Below are positions 36,363 through 45,638 of a DNA stretch of 64,000 nt, one piece after another. Under the pieces are notes generated by a model that was not told the DNA's origin, ran no database searches, and was given only the letters and a program-made list of their open reading frames with translations. A program made the translations under genes and the position numbers. The stretch is from Spirosoma aureum (GTDB taxonomy: Bacteria > Bacteroidota > Bacteroidia > Cytophagales > Spirosomataceae): the NCBI RefSeq assembly GCF_011604685.1, contig NZ_CP050063.1, forward strand, positions 6,861,001 to 6,925,000, read 5' to 3'. Each line of letters begins with the position of its first letter. The first letter of the stretch is position 1.

Positions 36363-38003
36363 TTAGATTTTTCTGGCGGTATTAATCACATTGACACCGT
36401 TGAAACGAGCCGTTGCGCTACCGTGAGAAACGGCATTGATTTGGATAGGCTGCCCTTTTCCATCAAAAAATGACCCGCCCAACCGATAGTCACGTTCATC
36501 GCAGACCTTGACGCAGGAGTTCCAGAATTCCTGCGTATTTGACTGATAGGCCACATCTTTGAGCATGCCGGCAATCTGACCATCTTTGATCTCATAGAAT
36601 AGCTGGCCTCCAAACTGGAAGTTATACCGCTGCTGATCAATTGAGTACGAACCGTCGCCAATAATATAGATACCCCGTTTAACATCTTTAATCAATTCAT
36701 CGACCGACAGTTGCTCTTTCCCGGCCGCCAGCGACACATTGGCCATTCGCTGAAACTGAACAGACCCCCAGCTATCGGCATAACAGCACCCCTGCGACTC
36801 GCTCTCGCCCAGCATATGAACCTGATCGCGAATAGCCTGATAATTAACCAGAATCCCATCTTTGACCAGATCCCAACGCTTTGTTTGCACACCCTCATCG
36901 TCATAACCAACCGCTCCCAGCGAACCTACCTGTGTTTTATCGGCAAAGAGGTTGACCTGACCGCTCCCGTAATTGAAACGTTTTGTTTTCCATTTATCAA
37001 GGGTGGCAAATGAGGTTCCGGCAAAATTGGCTTCGTAGCCCAAGACACGGTCTAGTTCGAGGGGGTGCCCAACTGATTCGTGGATGGTCAGCCAGGTGTG
37101 CGATGGATCGAGTACCAGGTCGTATTTGCCGGCTTCAACCGATTTAGCCGTGAGTTTTTGTTTGGCCTGTTTGGCAGCCGCTACAACATCCTCCAGCATG
37201 TCGTAGCCCTGGTTATACCGGGTCGTAATGCCCGTTATTTTATCGTTCGGATTAACCTGCAGGTATTCATAACCCATTCCCATTGGAGCGCTGAGGGCAT
37301 CTCTTGTTTCAAACTTACCGCTCCTGGGATCGATAACCGTTACGGTAAAGCCAGGCCAAAGTCGATGAATATCCTGATCGACATAAGTACCATCGGAGGA
37401 GGCAAAATACTTCTGTTCGTTAACCAGAAATAATTGGGAGTTCACAAAGTTGGCTCCGTTTTTCAACGCTGCCCCATTGACCGCCATCAGCAGTTCCACT
37501 TTCTCCTTGATGGGAATCTCAAACGCATTTTTCTGAATCGGCGTTTTCCAGTTTCGTTCGCCAAAGCCTTTCTGAGGAGCCAGTTGCACAGGCTCTTCCG
37601 AAAGCATGGCATTGGCTTTTGCCATCGCTACGGCCTTTTCGGCGGCTTTTGCCAATTCGGCTTCTGTCTTCGCATCACCGATAGCAGCAAAACCCCAGCA
37701 GCCATCGGCAATGACACGAACACCTACACCATAAGACTCCGTATTGGTAATGCTCTGAACCTTATCTTCACGGGTAACCACGAATTGATTGAGATAGCGG
37801 CCGATGCGGACATCGGCATACGTTGCCCCTTTCGACTTGGCGGCATTCAGAGCAGCATCGGCCAGCCTTTTTTTTACGGATACATCCAGGCCCGGATTCA
37901 GCAGAGCTTCGGGCGATACCTGACGACCAAAAACAGGAATTTGGGTCAGCGTTAATGCACTGATACCTTTTCCCGTTACGTGCATAAAATCTCTTCGATT
38001 CAA
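36363..38003 (-). CDS. tldD: TldD family metalloprotease, catalytic subunit
   Basis: 546 aa. The zinc motif HESVGH (His308, Glu309, His313) followed by PLELDRVLG identifies the catalytic TldD, and GCCYADSWGSVQ and YIIGDGSYSIDQQ are further family signatures. It begins MNRRDFMHVTGKGISALTLT, which resembles a Tat leader (RRDFM then a hydrophobic stretch), unlike E. coli TldD. With TldE it forms a protease acting on flexible peptides. It is the first gene of the tldD-tldE unit, with a 420-bp AT-rich gap upstream. Confidence 0.94.
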   Translation of the reverse strand: MNRRDFMHVTGKGISALTLTQIPVFGRQVSPEALLNPGLDVSVKKRLADAALNAAKSKGATYADVRIGRYLNQFVVTREDKVQSITNTESYGVGVRVIADGCWGFAAIGDAKTEAELAKAAEKAVAMAKANAMLSEEPVQLAPQKGFGERNWKTPIQKNAFEIPIKEKVELLMAVNGAALKNGANFVNSQLFLVNEQKYFASSDGTYVDQDIHRLWPGFTVTVIDPRSGKFETRDALSAPMGMGYEYLQVNPNDKITGITTRYNQGYDMLEDVVAAAKQAKQKLTAKSVEAGKYDLVLDPSHTWLTIHESVGHPLELDRVLGYEANFAGTSFATLDKWKTKRFNYGSGQVNLFADKTQVGSLGAVGYDDEGVQTKRWDLVKDGILVNYQAIRDQVHMLGESESQGCCYADSWGSVQFQRMANVSLAAGKEQLSVDELIKDVKRGIYIIGDGSYSIDQQRYNFQFGGQLFYEIKDGQIAGMLKDVAYQSNTQEFWNSCVKVCDERDYRLGGSFFDGKGQPIQINAVSHGSATARFNGVNVINTARKI

Positions 38004-38423
38004 GTTTATTTTCCTGCGTTTTGGTTTATACTAACTGATTTGTTTAGCCAAATGGACAGCGATCAATACTATTGCTAAACAGGAGCAATTGAACAAGGGT
38101 GAAAAGTAGGCTATTCAAAATAGTATCGCAATATTATTTTAGTTTATTATCTTTTATTATATATAAAATTCTATAATAAACCAATAAATCAAAATAAAAT
38201 ATCAACTCATCAAATTTTTATGCTAGACTGCCATATTTATTAATAAGTGTATAAGCCAGGCTCGAAGTATAGACGAACAGGAAGTGACTCAAAAATTTTA
38301 TTGAAATGACACCGTATCGTAAACGTATCTAAATTTGCTCTTTTTGTAGTAGTCTATACTTCACAAACCCGGCACGGCGTTTGATAGACAGCTTGTAAAT
38401 ATAACCCATATCTAAATTTAATC
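38004..38423. other. AT-rich divergent promoter region
   Basis: 420 bp between tldD (minus) and a lipoprotein gene (plus). It is strongly AT-rich around 38130-38220. TAAATTTG at 38330-38337 fits the Bacteroidota -7 box (TAnnTTTG), about 90 nt before the lipoprotein start. The nearest TTG lies 26 nt away, longer than usual. Confidence 0.35.
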
Positions 38424-38933
38424 ATGGCTAATCGAAATGCCTTTCGATCACTCCGCACAATGCTTGTTGCTGTAACTATTATTGGCTGTTTTACGACCGC
38501 CTGTAAGAAATCCAGCTCAGGCTCCGACGTTGATCCACGCGATCAGTACGTAGGAACGTATGACGGCGGAGACAAAGGTTACCAAAGTATTATTACTGTA
38601 GGAGCGGTAACATTCAATCCCGAATATGGAACAGCGAGTATTGTCGTTACGAAGGGGTCAAATCCTAAAGAACTGTATATTGAATCAGGGCAGCAATCGT
38701 ATAAAGTGACCGCTGAACTCGATGGCGCTAATTTCACGGTAATCGATAAGTCAAGCAGCCAGATTTTTATCCCGCCCAGCAATACATACACGGGTACGTA
38801 TAAAGCAACGGGCGTCTTCGGCGTCGATCAGGCATCTGGCAAGAACGCGATTGCCATTACGGCAACGACGGAAACGCTGAAAGACGGTTCCTCAATCAGA
38901 AAGACCGAGATCTATACGGGCTCACGAAAATAA
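38424..38933 (+). CDS. Lipoprotein of unknown function
   Basis: 169 aa. The lipoprotein signal (LVAVTIIGCFTTAC, lipobox TTAC, then KKSSSGSDVDPRDQ) precedes a ~130-aa beta-rich domain (DQYVGTYDGGDKGYQSIITV; NTYTGTYKATGVFGV). The 'Y.GTY' pattern is common in small Bacteroidota lipoproteins with lipocalin/calycin-like folds. No enzyme motif is seen. The serine hydrolase start follows 35 nt after its stop, so they may be cotranscribed. Confidence 0.75.
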   Translation: MANRNAFRSLRTMLVAVTIIGCFTTACKKSSSGSDVDPRDQYVGTYDGGDKGYQSIITVGAVTFNPEYGTASIVVTKGSNPKELYIESGQQSYKVTAELDGANFTVIDKSSSQIFIPPSNTYTGTYKATGVFGVDQASGKNAIAITATTETLKDGSSIRKTEIYTGSRK

Positions 38934-38968
38934 CTATCTTCGTGCCAGTTCCTAACTCCGGTTCTTTC

Positions 38969-40291
38969 ATGAAAACATTCGTTTTAACCGGCCTGCTGGC
39001 CGGTTTTTTTCTGTCTTCCTCCGCGCAGAATACCACCACGCTCGCTGCATCGGCAAACGGAGCACCCAGGTCTTCTCTTTTGCAGGATGCTCCGGCTGAA
39101 ACTGTTGGTATGAGTACAGACCGGCTTCAGCGAATGGATGCCGTGATCAACGATTACATCGCTAAGGGGCGTCAGGCGGGTGTGGCAGTACTGGTGGCCC
39201 GAAACGGTAAAATCGTTTATCACAAGGCATACGGACAGGATGATATTCAGGCGAAAACGCCCCTCAAACGGGATGCCCTTTTTCGGATTGCCTCACAAAC
39301 CAAAGCACTGACGAGCATCGGGTTGATGATTTTGTTTGAAGAAGGAAAATTTCTGCTCGATGACCCCATTTCGAAGTACATTCCGGCTTTTAAAAACCCG
39401 AAAGTACTTGACAAGTATAACGAGAAAGATACGACGTATACGACCGTTCCGGCCAAACGCGAAATTACCATCCGGCATTTGCTCACGCATACGTCGGGCA
39501 TCAGTTACCCCGGTATTGGCACGAAAGAAGCGGTTGCGATTTATGCCAAGAATAAAATTCCGAGCGGTATCGGGACACCTGACGGAACCCTTGCCGATGC
39601 CATGAACCGGCTGGCAACTTTACCCCTCATTTACCAGCCCGGCGACCGCTGGAGCTACGGTCTCAGCGTTGATGTCGTCGGCTACCTGATAGAAGTACTC
39701 TCGGGCCAGTCGCTCGATCAGTTTCTGCGAACACGGCTGTTTGATCCATTGGGCATGAACGACACTTATTTTTATCTGCCCGTTCCGAAGCAGAATCGTC
39801 TAACAAAAGTGTATACCGAAGACTCTACGAAGTCTGTTCTGCAAATGCCGTCTCAAAATGGCATATCGGCCGATTATCCAAATAAAATGGGTACATATTA
39901 TTCTGGAGGAGCTGGTCTGACTTCTACGTTGTATGACTACGCTATCTTTCTGCAAATGATGCTCAACGGTGGCGAATACAATGGTAAACGAATTCTCAGC
40001 CCGACAACAGTACGGCTTATCACGACAAATCAGATTGGCACACTGAATCAGGGAGCCAATAAATTCGGATTAGGATTTTCTATCACTTCGGAGAGCAGTG
40101 CTGCTCGCTTGCCGGTATCGCAGGGTTCGTATGATTGGGGAGGTTTCTTCGGCACAACCTACTGGGTTGATCCCAAAGAAGGCATTGTCGGTCTACTGTA
40201 CACCCAGAAAGTCCCGAATAGCTTTGGCGATCTGAACGATAAATTCAAAATACTGGTCTACCAGGCGATCACACAAATGCAGGTAAAATAA
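38969..40291 (+). CDS. Serine hydrolase, beta-lactamase class C/EstB family
   Basis: 440 aa from the ATG at 38969, which begins a signal peptide (MKTFVLTGLLAGFFLSSSAQ). The catalytic motif SxxK is Ser109-Gln-Thr-Lys112 (RIASQTKALTS), and the Tyr motif is YGLS in RWSYGLSVDVVGYL. These match esterases and D-aminopeptidase-like members rather than true AmpC, which has YxN. It is a periplasmic or secreted hydrolase of esters or peptides. The gene follows the lipoprotein and precedes the NTF2-like gene by 37 bp, a likely three-gene unit. Confidence 0.88.
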   Translation: MKTFVLTGLLAGFFLSSSAQNTTTLAASANGAPRSSLLQDAPAETVGMSTDRLQRMDAVINDYIAKGRQAGVAVLVARNGKIVYHKAYGQDDIQAKTPLKRDALFRIASQTKALTSIGLMILFEEGKFLLDDPISKYIPAFKNPKVLDKYNEKDTTYTTVPAKREITIRHLLTHTSGISYPGIGTKEAVAIYAKNKIPSGIGTPDGTLADAMNRLATLPLIYQPGDRWSYGLSVDVVGYLIEVLSGQSLDQFLRTRLFDPLGMNDTYFYLPVPKQNRLTKVYTEDSTKSVLQMPSQNGISADYPNKMGTYYSGGAGLTSTLYDYAIFLQMMLNGGEYNGKRILSPTTVRLITTNQIGTLNQGANKFGLGFSITSESSAARLPVSQGSYDWGGFFGTTYWVDPKEGIVGLLYTQKVPNSFGDLNDKFKILVYQAITQMQVK

Positions 40292-40328
40292 GTACGGTAG
40301 GAATCCGGCATTCATTTCTTTTTACAGC

Positions 40329-40757
40329 ATGAAATACATCCTTACTCTCTCCCTTTTCTTCCTTGTTCAACTGGTACGAGCTCAGTCGGCCGACGAAAAA
40401 GCGGTCATTGCCGCCGAAAAACAACGTTTTGAGGCCCAGGTCAGTAAAAATTATGCGGTACTTGATCAGGTACTCGCCAATGATCTGGTTTATACACATT
40501 CAAACGGCAACACCGATACAAAACAGTCGTACATCCAGTCGATCCGCGATGGCAAATCGAAATACGACGCCATTAACGTAGAGGAACAAAAGGTACGTGT
40601 GTATGGCAACACGGCCATTATCAATGGTATTTGCATGGTTAAAGCGCTGAATAACGGAGAGACGATCAATACGCACTTAAAGTATACCGATGTCTATGTC
40701 CGAAATGGCAAGCAATGGCAGATGGTAACGTGGCAGTCGTTCAAGATGGCACAGTAG
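40329..40757 (+). CDS. Secreted SnoaL/NTF2-like (DUF4440-type) protein
   Basis: 142 aa with a signal peptide (MKYILTLSLFFLVQLVRAQS). The mature part is a cone-shaped NTF2-like fold: N-terminal helix (AVIAAEKQRFEAQVSKNYAV), then LANDLVYTHSNG and the closing YVRNGKQWQMVTWQS. Such proteins bind small ligands or act on polyketide-like substrates; the function is unknown here. It ends the plus-strand unit, with a shared terminator before the convergent thioesterase. Confidence 0.82.
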   Translation: MKYILTLSLFFLVQLVRAQSADEKAVIAAEKQRFEAQVSKNYAVLDQVLANDLVYTHSNGNTDTKQSYIQSIRDGKSKYDAINVEEQKVRVYGNTAIINGICMVKALNNGETINTHLKYTDVYVRNGKQWQMVTWQSFKMAQ

Positions 40758-40760
40758 TCT

Positions 40761-40789
40761 AAACCCCATCGGCGTTATCGATGGGGTTT
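40761..40789. terminator. Bidirectional terminator between convergent genes
   Basis: AAACCCCATCG (40761-40771) pairs with CGATGGGGTTT (40779-40789) around a 7-nt loop. It serves the NTF2-like gene and the thioesterase from opposite sides; T tails are short. Confidence 0.75.
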
Positions 40790-40792
40790 AGC

Positions 40793-41308
40793 TTATACCT
40801 TTAAATACTCCCGCAGTTCAGTTGCGTCCTGCGCGTTCATTCGACCAGCGAGCACCAGCCGTAGTTGACGTCGGCGTAACGCACTCTCGTAACGATCTTT
40901 CTCCTCATTCGTTTCGGGTATCACAGCCGGAACTTCGATGGGCCTACCGCTCTGATCAACAGCCACAAACGTATAGAATGCACTGTTTGTGCTAACCCGT
41001 ATGCCAGCGGGAATATCTTCGGCCCAGACTTCAATAAATACCTCCATCGACGAACTGAAGGCACGGGTTACCTGGGCTTTCATCGTTACAATATTGCCCA
41101 GCCGGATCGGTTCAGAAAAAGACACATTATCAACAGAAGCCGTTACGACAATACGATTGGAGTGTTTTTGAGCAGCAATTGCCGCAGCAATGTCCATGAA
41201 GTGCAATAATCGCCCGCCCATCAGGTTATTCAGCGTATTGGTGTCATTGGGCAGTACCATTTCGGTCATAACCGTCATGGAATCGCGGGCAAGTTTGGGT
41301 TGAGGCAT
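40793..41308 (-). CDS. Acyl-CoA thioesterase, hotdog fold
   Basis: 171 aa. The hotdog helix region NTLNNLMGGRLLHFMDIAAA (about 20-40) and the downstream strands VDNVSFSEPIRLGNIVTMKA are typical of the BACH/YciA acyl-CoA hydrolases, with the Asn and Asp (MD) positions near the active site. It hydrolyses acyl-CoA to free acid plus CoA in the cytoplasm, probably for fatty acid turnover. It is monocistronic, with a 250-bp gap to the FG-GAP gene. Confidence 0.9.
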   Translation of the reverse strand: MPQPKLARDSMTVMTEMVLPNDTNTLNNLMGGRLLHFMDIAAAIAAQKHSNRIVVTASVDNVSFSEPIRLGNIVTMKAQVTRAFSSSMEVFIEVWAEDIPAGIRVSTNSAFYTFVAVDQSGRPIEVPAVIPETNEEKDRYESALRRRQLRLVLAGRMNAQDATELREYLKV

Positions 41309-41565
41309 TTTTTCCGTGAGCTATTATCAATAAACAGGTATGCGTTTGTGCAAACCAACTACCGAAAACCGACATGGGCAAGTACGGAACGCAAAGAACA
41401 TGAAGTTATAGGTCAATCTGGCGAGCTATACCTTTAATCATTTCCACGCCAGATCAGTCAGGAACGTAATTGTGCAGCTACGTATCCATCTCTGCACACG
41501 ATATGAATAAATCTTGCCCATAAGCCAGGTTGGTTGCCCAAAATGATGTGATTTAATCGGTAAGC

Positions 41566-43137
41566 CTACCGAATTGTGTTTTCCAGAACAATGACTGAAG
41601 GCCCTGTCGATAGCCATTTTTTACCTAGTCCGGTGGTATCACCTTCTGGTATAAAATACACAAATGACCCCAGCACAAGATCAATATCACCATCGGCATC
41701 CATGTCACCGGCATCCATTACCACCCATCTTCCCTTCGAGGCTTCAGGAAATGAATAATCGTCAAATTTTAGCTTGCCCTTGTTGTTCAAATAGATAAAG
41801 CTTTCCTCCGGATAGCGAAGATAGTCCGGGAAAAACGAAATGGCAGCTATATCCAGATCACCATCCAGATCGTAATCTCGTACCATCGCCTTATAAGCAC
41901 CATTCAACTGGTAGAAATACGCTTGTTTAAAATTGGATTTCCGGTCATTCAGAAAAATATATACCCCGTGATAATTCTTTAAAATCGGTGTTTTATCGGC
42001 ATTATCTCCACAAACGTAAACGATATCATCAAAACCGTCTTTGTTAAAATCAGCCAATTCAATATGCTGTGACCCGTTCAGTGGCAGGAAGGTTAGCAGG
42101 CGTTTTTCCAGAAATTTACCCGATCCTTGATTTTCATAAAGAAAAACCCCTTCATCGCCCTGCGCCATGAGCACATAAATATCTATCAAACCATCGTTGT
42201 TAGCATCCTTAATAATGGCCGTAATCGCACCGGGTTTCTCACGCAGGATACGCTTAGTATACCTTCCTTTTCCATTATTTTCGTACCAGGCCAATTGCCC
42301 GGTTTGGTTGCCAAATTCACAGGCTACAACATCCTCAGCCCCGTCCTGATTCAAATCACCATAAGCCATATATACGGGCCGTCGTAAATCTGGAATAGCT
42401 ATGCTCTCTGGTTTATAGCCTGGTTCCGAGCCGTTTTTCACCAATCGTTGCAATGCACCATTGGGCGCATCAGTTGGAAAAACTCCTTTCCCAACCGTTG
42501 TCAGGTATAGCTCATTGGCTTTTTCGTAAAAATGAACAGGCGTTGACTCTAAAGGCATACTATAATTCTCCAGAAGATCGGGGTTCAGAAATGTTAAGAT
42601 ATTGCGTCTGCTTTTTCCATCACTAAATACAATACCTCGATGATCAGGAAGAATTTTGACCATTGTGGTCAATGAGGGCCGGTGAGAAAAGGCCGGTTCC
42701 CTGTATTTGAAATGCTTCAGCCCGATCCGAATCTTACTTTTGCGAAGGGGAGGCAAGATCGTATCCGGGGCATTCTCAAGATAATACTGTTCTATTTTGC
42801 GCCAGTCAGCTTTTGCCAAAATTGGCCTTTCCGGAAAGATATTGGCATCCCTTACAATTGACCCGCTTAGGCCAGGATCAAACAAACTGTCGGGTCGAAA
42901 TCCGTTACTGTAGATGCCCATCCGATGCCCCATAGCGGGAAGCACATCTCTCCAATTCGTTTTTGCCAGTAATTCGGGACTCACAAACGCATGGCACCGG
43001 CTGCAATGCGCTATCGACAGTTCTTTACCGGAGAGCCTCGAGACAGGTAAATCGTCAAATTCTATTTTGTCACTTTGTCTTTTAGCGGTACATGAAATAA
43101 GCAGTAGTAAAATACAAAATGGGAGTAGTCGTCTCAT
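41566..43137 (-). CDS. Lipoprotein with CxxCH heme motif and FG-GAP/VCBS repeats
   Basis: 523 aa from the ATG at 43137 (MRRLLPFCILLLLISC, lipobox LISC). Near the N-terminus, HCSRCHAF carries CxxCH, a c-type heme site. The rest is a beta-propeller of FG-GAP/VCBS repeats with Ca-binding loops (DLNQDGAEDV, DANNDGLIDI, DFNKDGFDDI, DYDLDGDLDI, DMDADGDIDL). It is surface- or periplasm-facing, and a heme at the start of a propeller suggests redox or electron transfer. The function is not established by the sequence alone. Confidence 0.85.
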   Translation of the reverse strand: MRRLLPFCILLLLISCTAKRQSDKIEFDDLPVSRLSGKELSIAHCSRCHAFVSPELLAKTNWRDVLPAMGHRMGIYSNGFRPDSLFDPGLSGSIVRDANIFPERPILAKADWRKIEQYYLENAPDTILPPLRKSKIRIGLKHFKYREPAFSHRPSLTTMVKILPDHRGIVFSDGKSRRNILTFLNPDLLENYSMPLESTPVHFYEKANELYLTTVGKGVFPTDAPNGALQRLVKNGSEPGYKPESIAIPDLRRPVYMAYGDLNQDGAEDVVACEFGNQTGQLAWYENNGKGRYTKRILREKPGAITAIIKDANNDGLIDIYVLMAQGDEGVFLYENQGSGKFLEKRLLTFLPLNGSQHIELADFNKDGFDDIVYVCGDNADKTPILKNYHGVYIFLNDRKSNFKQAYFYQLNGAYKAMVRDYDLDGDLDIAAISFFPDYLRYPEESFIYLNNKGKLKFDDYSFPEASKGRWVVMDAGDMDADGDIDLVLGSFVYFIPEGDTTGLGKKWLSTGPSVIVLENTIR

Positions 43138-43306
43138 ATACAAAAAAGCGAATTCGAGCGATTGGCAACTAACTTGGGACAATAAAGCGCAACCCGATTA
43201 GAGTCCCAGGGCGAGCCGGGTCGGGACTCGAGTAAAGATAGTTGGTTTTCTTTGCCAGTTGGTGCAGACGAACTCATGCGGGGTCAGCCGCACCGATCAA
43301 TAAATA

Positions 43307-43334
43307 AAATACCCCAGCATTCTAGTGCTGGGGT
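43307..43334 (-). terminator. Terminator of the small secreted protein gene
   Basis: ACCCCAGCA and TGCTGGGGT pair around 6 nt. The minus strand continues into ATTTTATTTATT, a loose T-rich tail. Confidence 0.7.
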
Positions 43335-43370
43335 TGAGTCATAGCTGAAAGAACTAAGCGATTATTCTAA

Positions 43371-43793
43371 TTACAGACCACTTACTGCCACTTTAGGCTC
43401 TTGTGCGAACGTTAGCGAACGCTTTGTCATTTGTTCCTCTACAACAGGCGTTTGCACCTTAAAGGTTTTTTCTACCGTTTCAGTACCAGTGGTCACCCGA
43501 ATTGTGTACGTACCATCAGCGACTTCACTTAAATCAAAGAGTTGATTGATCCGTTGCTCCTTTTTAGACAGGTTATTAACGTATAAGGCCTGTTGAGACC
43601 CATTAACTAATTCGATACGGGCGATTTTGTCGGTTGCTGGCTTTACTACTACGAGCCAAATTTTAAGCGGAGCTTTTGCTGGAAAAACGGCCATTTCAAG
43701 CGTTCCCTGAACAGCCTGTGCGCTTGACGACAGCAGACTACTTACTGAGACGAACAAGATTAGTGCGCCTTTTTGAATTGTGTTGAGAAGCAT
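43371..43793 (-). CDS. Secreted protein of unknown function with one beta-sandwich domain
   Basis: 140 aa from the ATG at 43793 (MLLNTIQKGALILFVSVSSL, signal peptide ending near SSAQA). The mature part (LSEVADGTYTIRVTTGTETV) looks like a single Ig-like/DUF3244-type domain of the kind used as a C-terminal T9SS or adhesion module. It has no catalytic residues that I recognise. It is monocistronic. Confidence 0.7.
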   Translation of the reverse strand: MLLNTIQKGALILFVSVSSLLSSSAQAVQGTLEMAVFPAKAPLKIWLVVVKPATDKIARIELVNGSQQALYVNNLSKKEQRINQLFDLSEVADGTYTIRVTTGTETVEKTFKVQTPVVEEQMTKRSLTFAQEPKVAVSGL

Positions 43794-44222
43794 TATTGTC
43801 GATTGGTTGTTGACATGGCAAAAGTAGTTGAAGGGGTTTCGCACTCATAATCAACTGAATAATCATTCTGTAAAGACTATTGCATCAACATCTGGACTAA
43901 TTTTAATAGGAAGGTGTTTCTTTAACCAAATAAAATTTGGCGCGTCAAAATTGTATTTGGTTATCTGGAGTAACAGGCAAATAGTCGATTTGCCGATCTA
44001 GTTTTCGTTTGCGTCGGATTCTACAAGAACTCGCGTGCTGTTATATTATCGAATTGTTAAGCAAGCAGTGGACTACACGTATCGTTTTCGTTTTCGATAA
44101 GTAACTCATGTAGCCAATCCATCACCGCCGTCGCGTGATCCAGAACTTACATGAGAAGCTGAAAATATATCTGGCAGGAATCGTATATTTGACTTATAAC
44201 ATCAAATAATTAGACAAAACCT
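43794..44222. other. Divergent intergenic region with an imperfect palindrome
   Basis: 429 bp between the small secreted protein (minus) and the sterol desaturase (plus). It holds the 39-nt imperfect palindrome described separately. TATATTTG at 44184-44191 fits TAnnTTTG about 30 nt before the desaturase start. Confidence 0.4.
43924..43962. promoter_or_regulatory. 39-nt imperfect palindrome, possible regulator site
   Basis: The arms AACCAAATA and TATTTGGTT at the ends are perfectly complementary, and 15 of the 19 opposing pairs match overall. There is no T tail, so it is not a terminator. Its position between divergent genes suits a repressor or activator site; this is inference. Confidence 0.35.
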
Positions 44223-45092
44223 ATGGAGCGTTTAGTCGACTACTTTGAGCACATTCCGTCGCTACATCGAAGCTTGATTCTGGTAGGTGGCATCACTATT
44301 TTCTGGCTGATCGAAAGTGCAGTTCCCCTGTTTCAGTTTTCGCAGACCGCGCCCGGCTACCGGAAGGTTGCCCATGCAGGCATTAATATTTTCTTTACAG
44401 TTACAACAATTCTGGTTAATTTCTGCCTGGCTTTTCTCCTGTTGCGCACCAGCGACTGGGCTGTAGAACATCATGTCGGTTTGTTACAATGGCTGGTTCT
44501 GCCACATTGGGCCGAAGCACTTGTCGGGCTGATGGCGTTAGATCTGGTTGGCGCCTGGCTGCCTCACTGGATTCAGCACAAGGTTAAATTTCTGTGGCGA
44601 TTTCACCTCATTCATCATACCGATACCTACGTCGATACCACCACCGCTAACCGCCACCATCCCGGCGAAAGCGTAATTCGGTTCGCCTTCACAACGCTGG
44701 CTATACTAGTTACTGGCGCGCCCATGTGGCTTGTTTTTTTGTATCAGGCTCTGTCGGTGCTTTTGTCGCAGTTTAATCATGCCAATATTGAGTTGCCCCG
44801 CTGGGCCGATCGGCTTTTAGGATTGATCATCGTGACACCTAACATGCACCACGTTCATCATCATTATGTTTTGCCAGTTACCAATACGAACTATGGCAAT
44901 ATTTTTCCGTACTGGGATCGGCTGTTTGGCACTTTCCATAAAATGGAAGGCAAAGACATTCAGTATGGTATCGATACGCACCTGAAGCCCCGTGAACATT
45001 CGCGTATTGGCAATCTATTGGCGATTCCATTTCAGAAATATCGCCCGCCCGTGGGCGAGTTAACCCCACGCGAAAAAGAATTCCAATCGTGA
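44223..45092 (+). CDS. Sterol desaturase / fatty acid hydroxylase family protein
   Basis: 289 aa integral membrane protein. The di-iron His clusters are visible: FHLIHHTD (near 135), NRHHPGE (near 145) and MHHVHHHYV (near 215). Four or more membrane helices surround them. Family members hydroxylate or desaturate lipids or carotenoids with O2 and an electron donor; the substrate here is unknown. It precedes trxA by about 120 bp, but no functional link is implied. Confidence 0.9.
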   Translation: MERLVDYFEHIPSLHRSLILVGGITIFWLIESAVPLFQFSQTAPGYRKVAHAGINIFFTVTTILVNFCLAFLLLRTSDWAVEHHVGLLQWLVLPHWAEALVGLMALDLVGAWLPHWIQHKVKFLWRFHLIHHTDTYVDTTTANRHHPGESVIRFAFTTLAILVTGAPMWLVFLYQALSVLLSQFNHANIELPRWADRLLGLIIVTPNMHHVHHHYVLPVTNTNYGNIFPYWDRLFGTFHKMEGKDIQYGIDTHLKPREHSRIGNLLAIPFQKYRPPVGELTPREKEFQS

Positions 45093-45212
45093 ATTAGTCT
45101 ATTTATCTTATATTCTATAACAAGTCCGATGGATAGCACAATCCGGAACTAATCCCCCCGAAAACGGTTTATGTGGGAGAAACAAGTTAAACTAAATAAA
45201 CAGATTTCACTC

Positions 45213-45557
45213 ATGGCAGCAGGATCACATGCCGTCGAAGCGACCGATGCGAACTTCAACGAACTGATTAATTCCGATAAGCCGGTTTTAGTAGATTTTT
45301 GGGCCGAATGGTGCGGTCCATGTAAAATGATCGGACCAGTTGTTGAGCAACTCGCTGGCGAATACGAAGGCAGAGCCGTTGTGGCTAAAATGGACGTTGA
45401 TCAGAACGCCCAGATTCCAGCTAAGTTTGGCATTCGTAGCATTCCGACGTTGATGGTGTTCAAAAACGGCCAATTAGTCGATAAAGTTATCGGTGCCGTT
45501 CCACGCAACGTCCTTGAGCAGAAATTACAGGCTGCTCTGGAACCAACAACGGTATAA
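45213..45557 (+). CDS. trxA: Thioredoxin
   Basis: 114 aa from the ATG at 45213 (MAAGSHAVEATDANFNELI); a further 14 upstream codons are poorly coding. The active site WCGPC has Cys34 and Cys37, with the cis-Pro in the strand SIPTLMVFKNG. It is the cytoplasmic dithiol reductant for ribonucleotide reductase, peroxiredoxins and other targets. It ends in a strong bidirectional terminator. Confidence 0.95.
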   Translation: MAAGSHAVEATDANFNELINSDKPVLVDFWAEWCGPCKMIGPVVEQLAGEYEGRAVVAKMDVDQNAQIPAKFGIRSIPTLMVFKNGQLVDKVIGAVPRNVLEQKLQAALEPTTV

Positions 45558-45570
45558 TTCCCCAATAATA

Positions 45571-45617
45571 GATATAAGAAAGCCCCGCCTGAAGCTCAGG
45601 CGGGGCTTTCTTATATC
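45571..45617. terminator. Strong bidirectional terminator (22-bp stem)
   Basis: Arms 45571-45592 and 45596-45617 are fully complementary with a 3-nt loop. The core is AAGCCCCGCCTGA. It ends trxA on the plus strand and probably the PDH E2 gene on the minus strand. Confidence 0.9.
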
Positions 45618-45638
45618 TACAGATCTTCGATACAATGT

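Noticed and set aside
43201..43229. GAGTCCC/GGGACTC hairpin as a fifth member of the GTGCCACG family
   Set aside because: It lacks the core sequence and has only a 7-bp stem.
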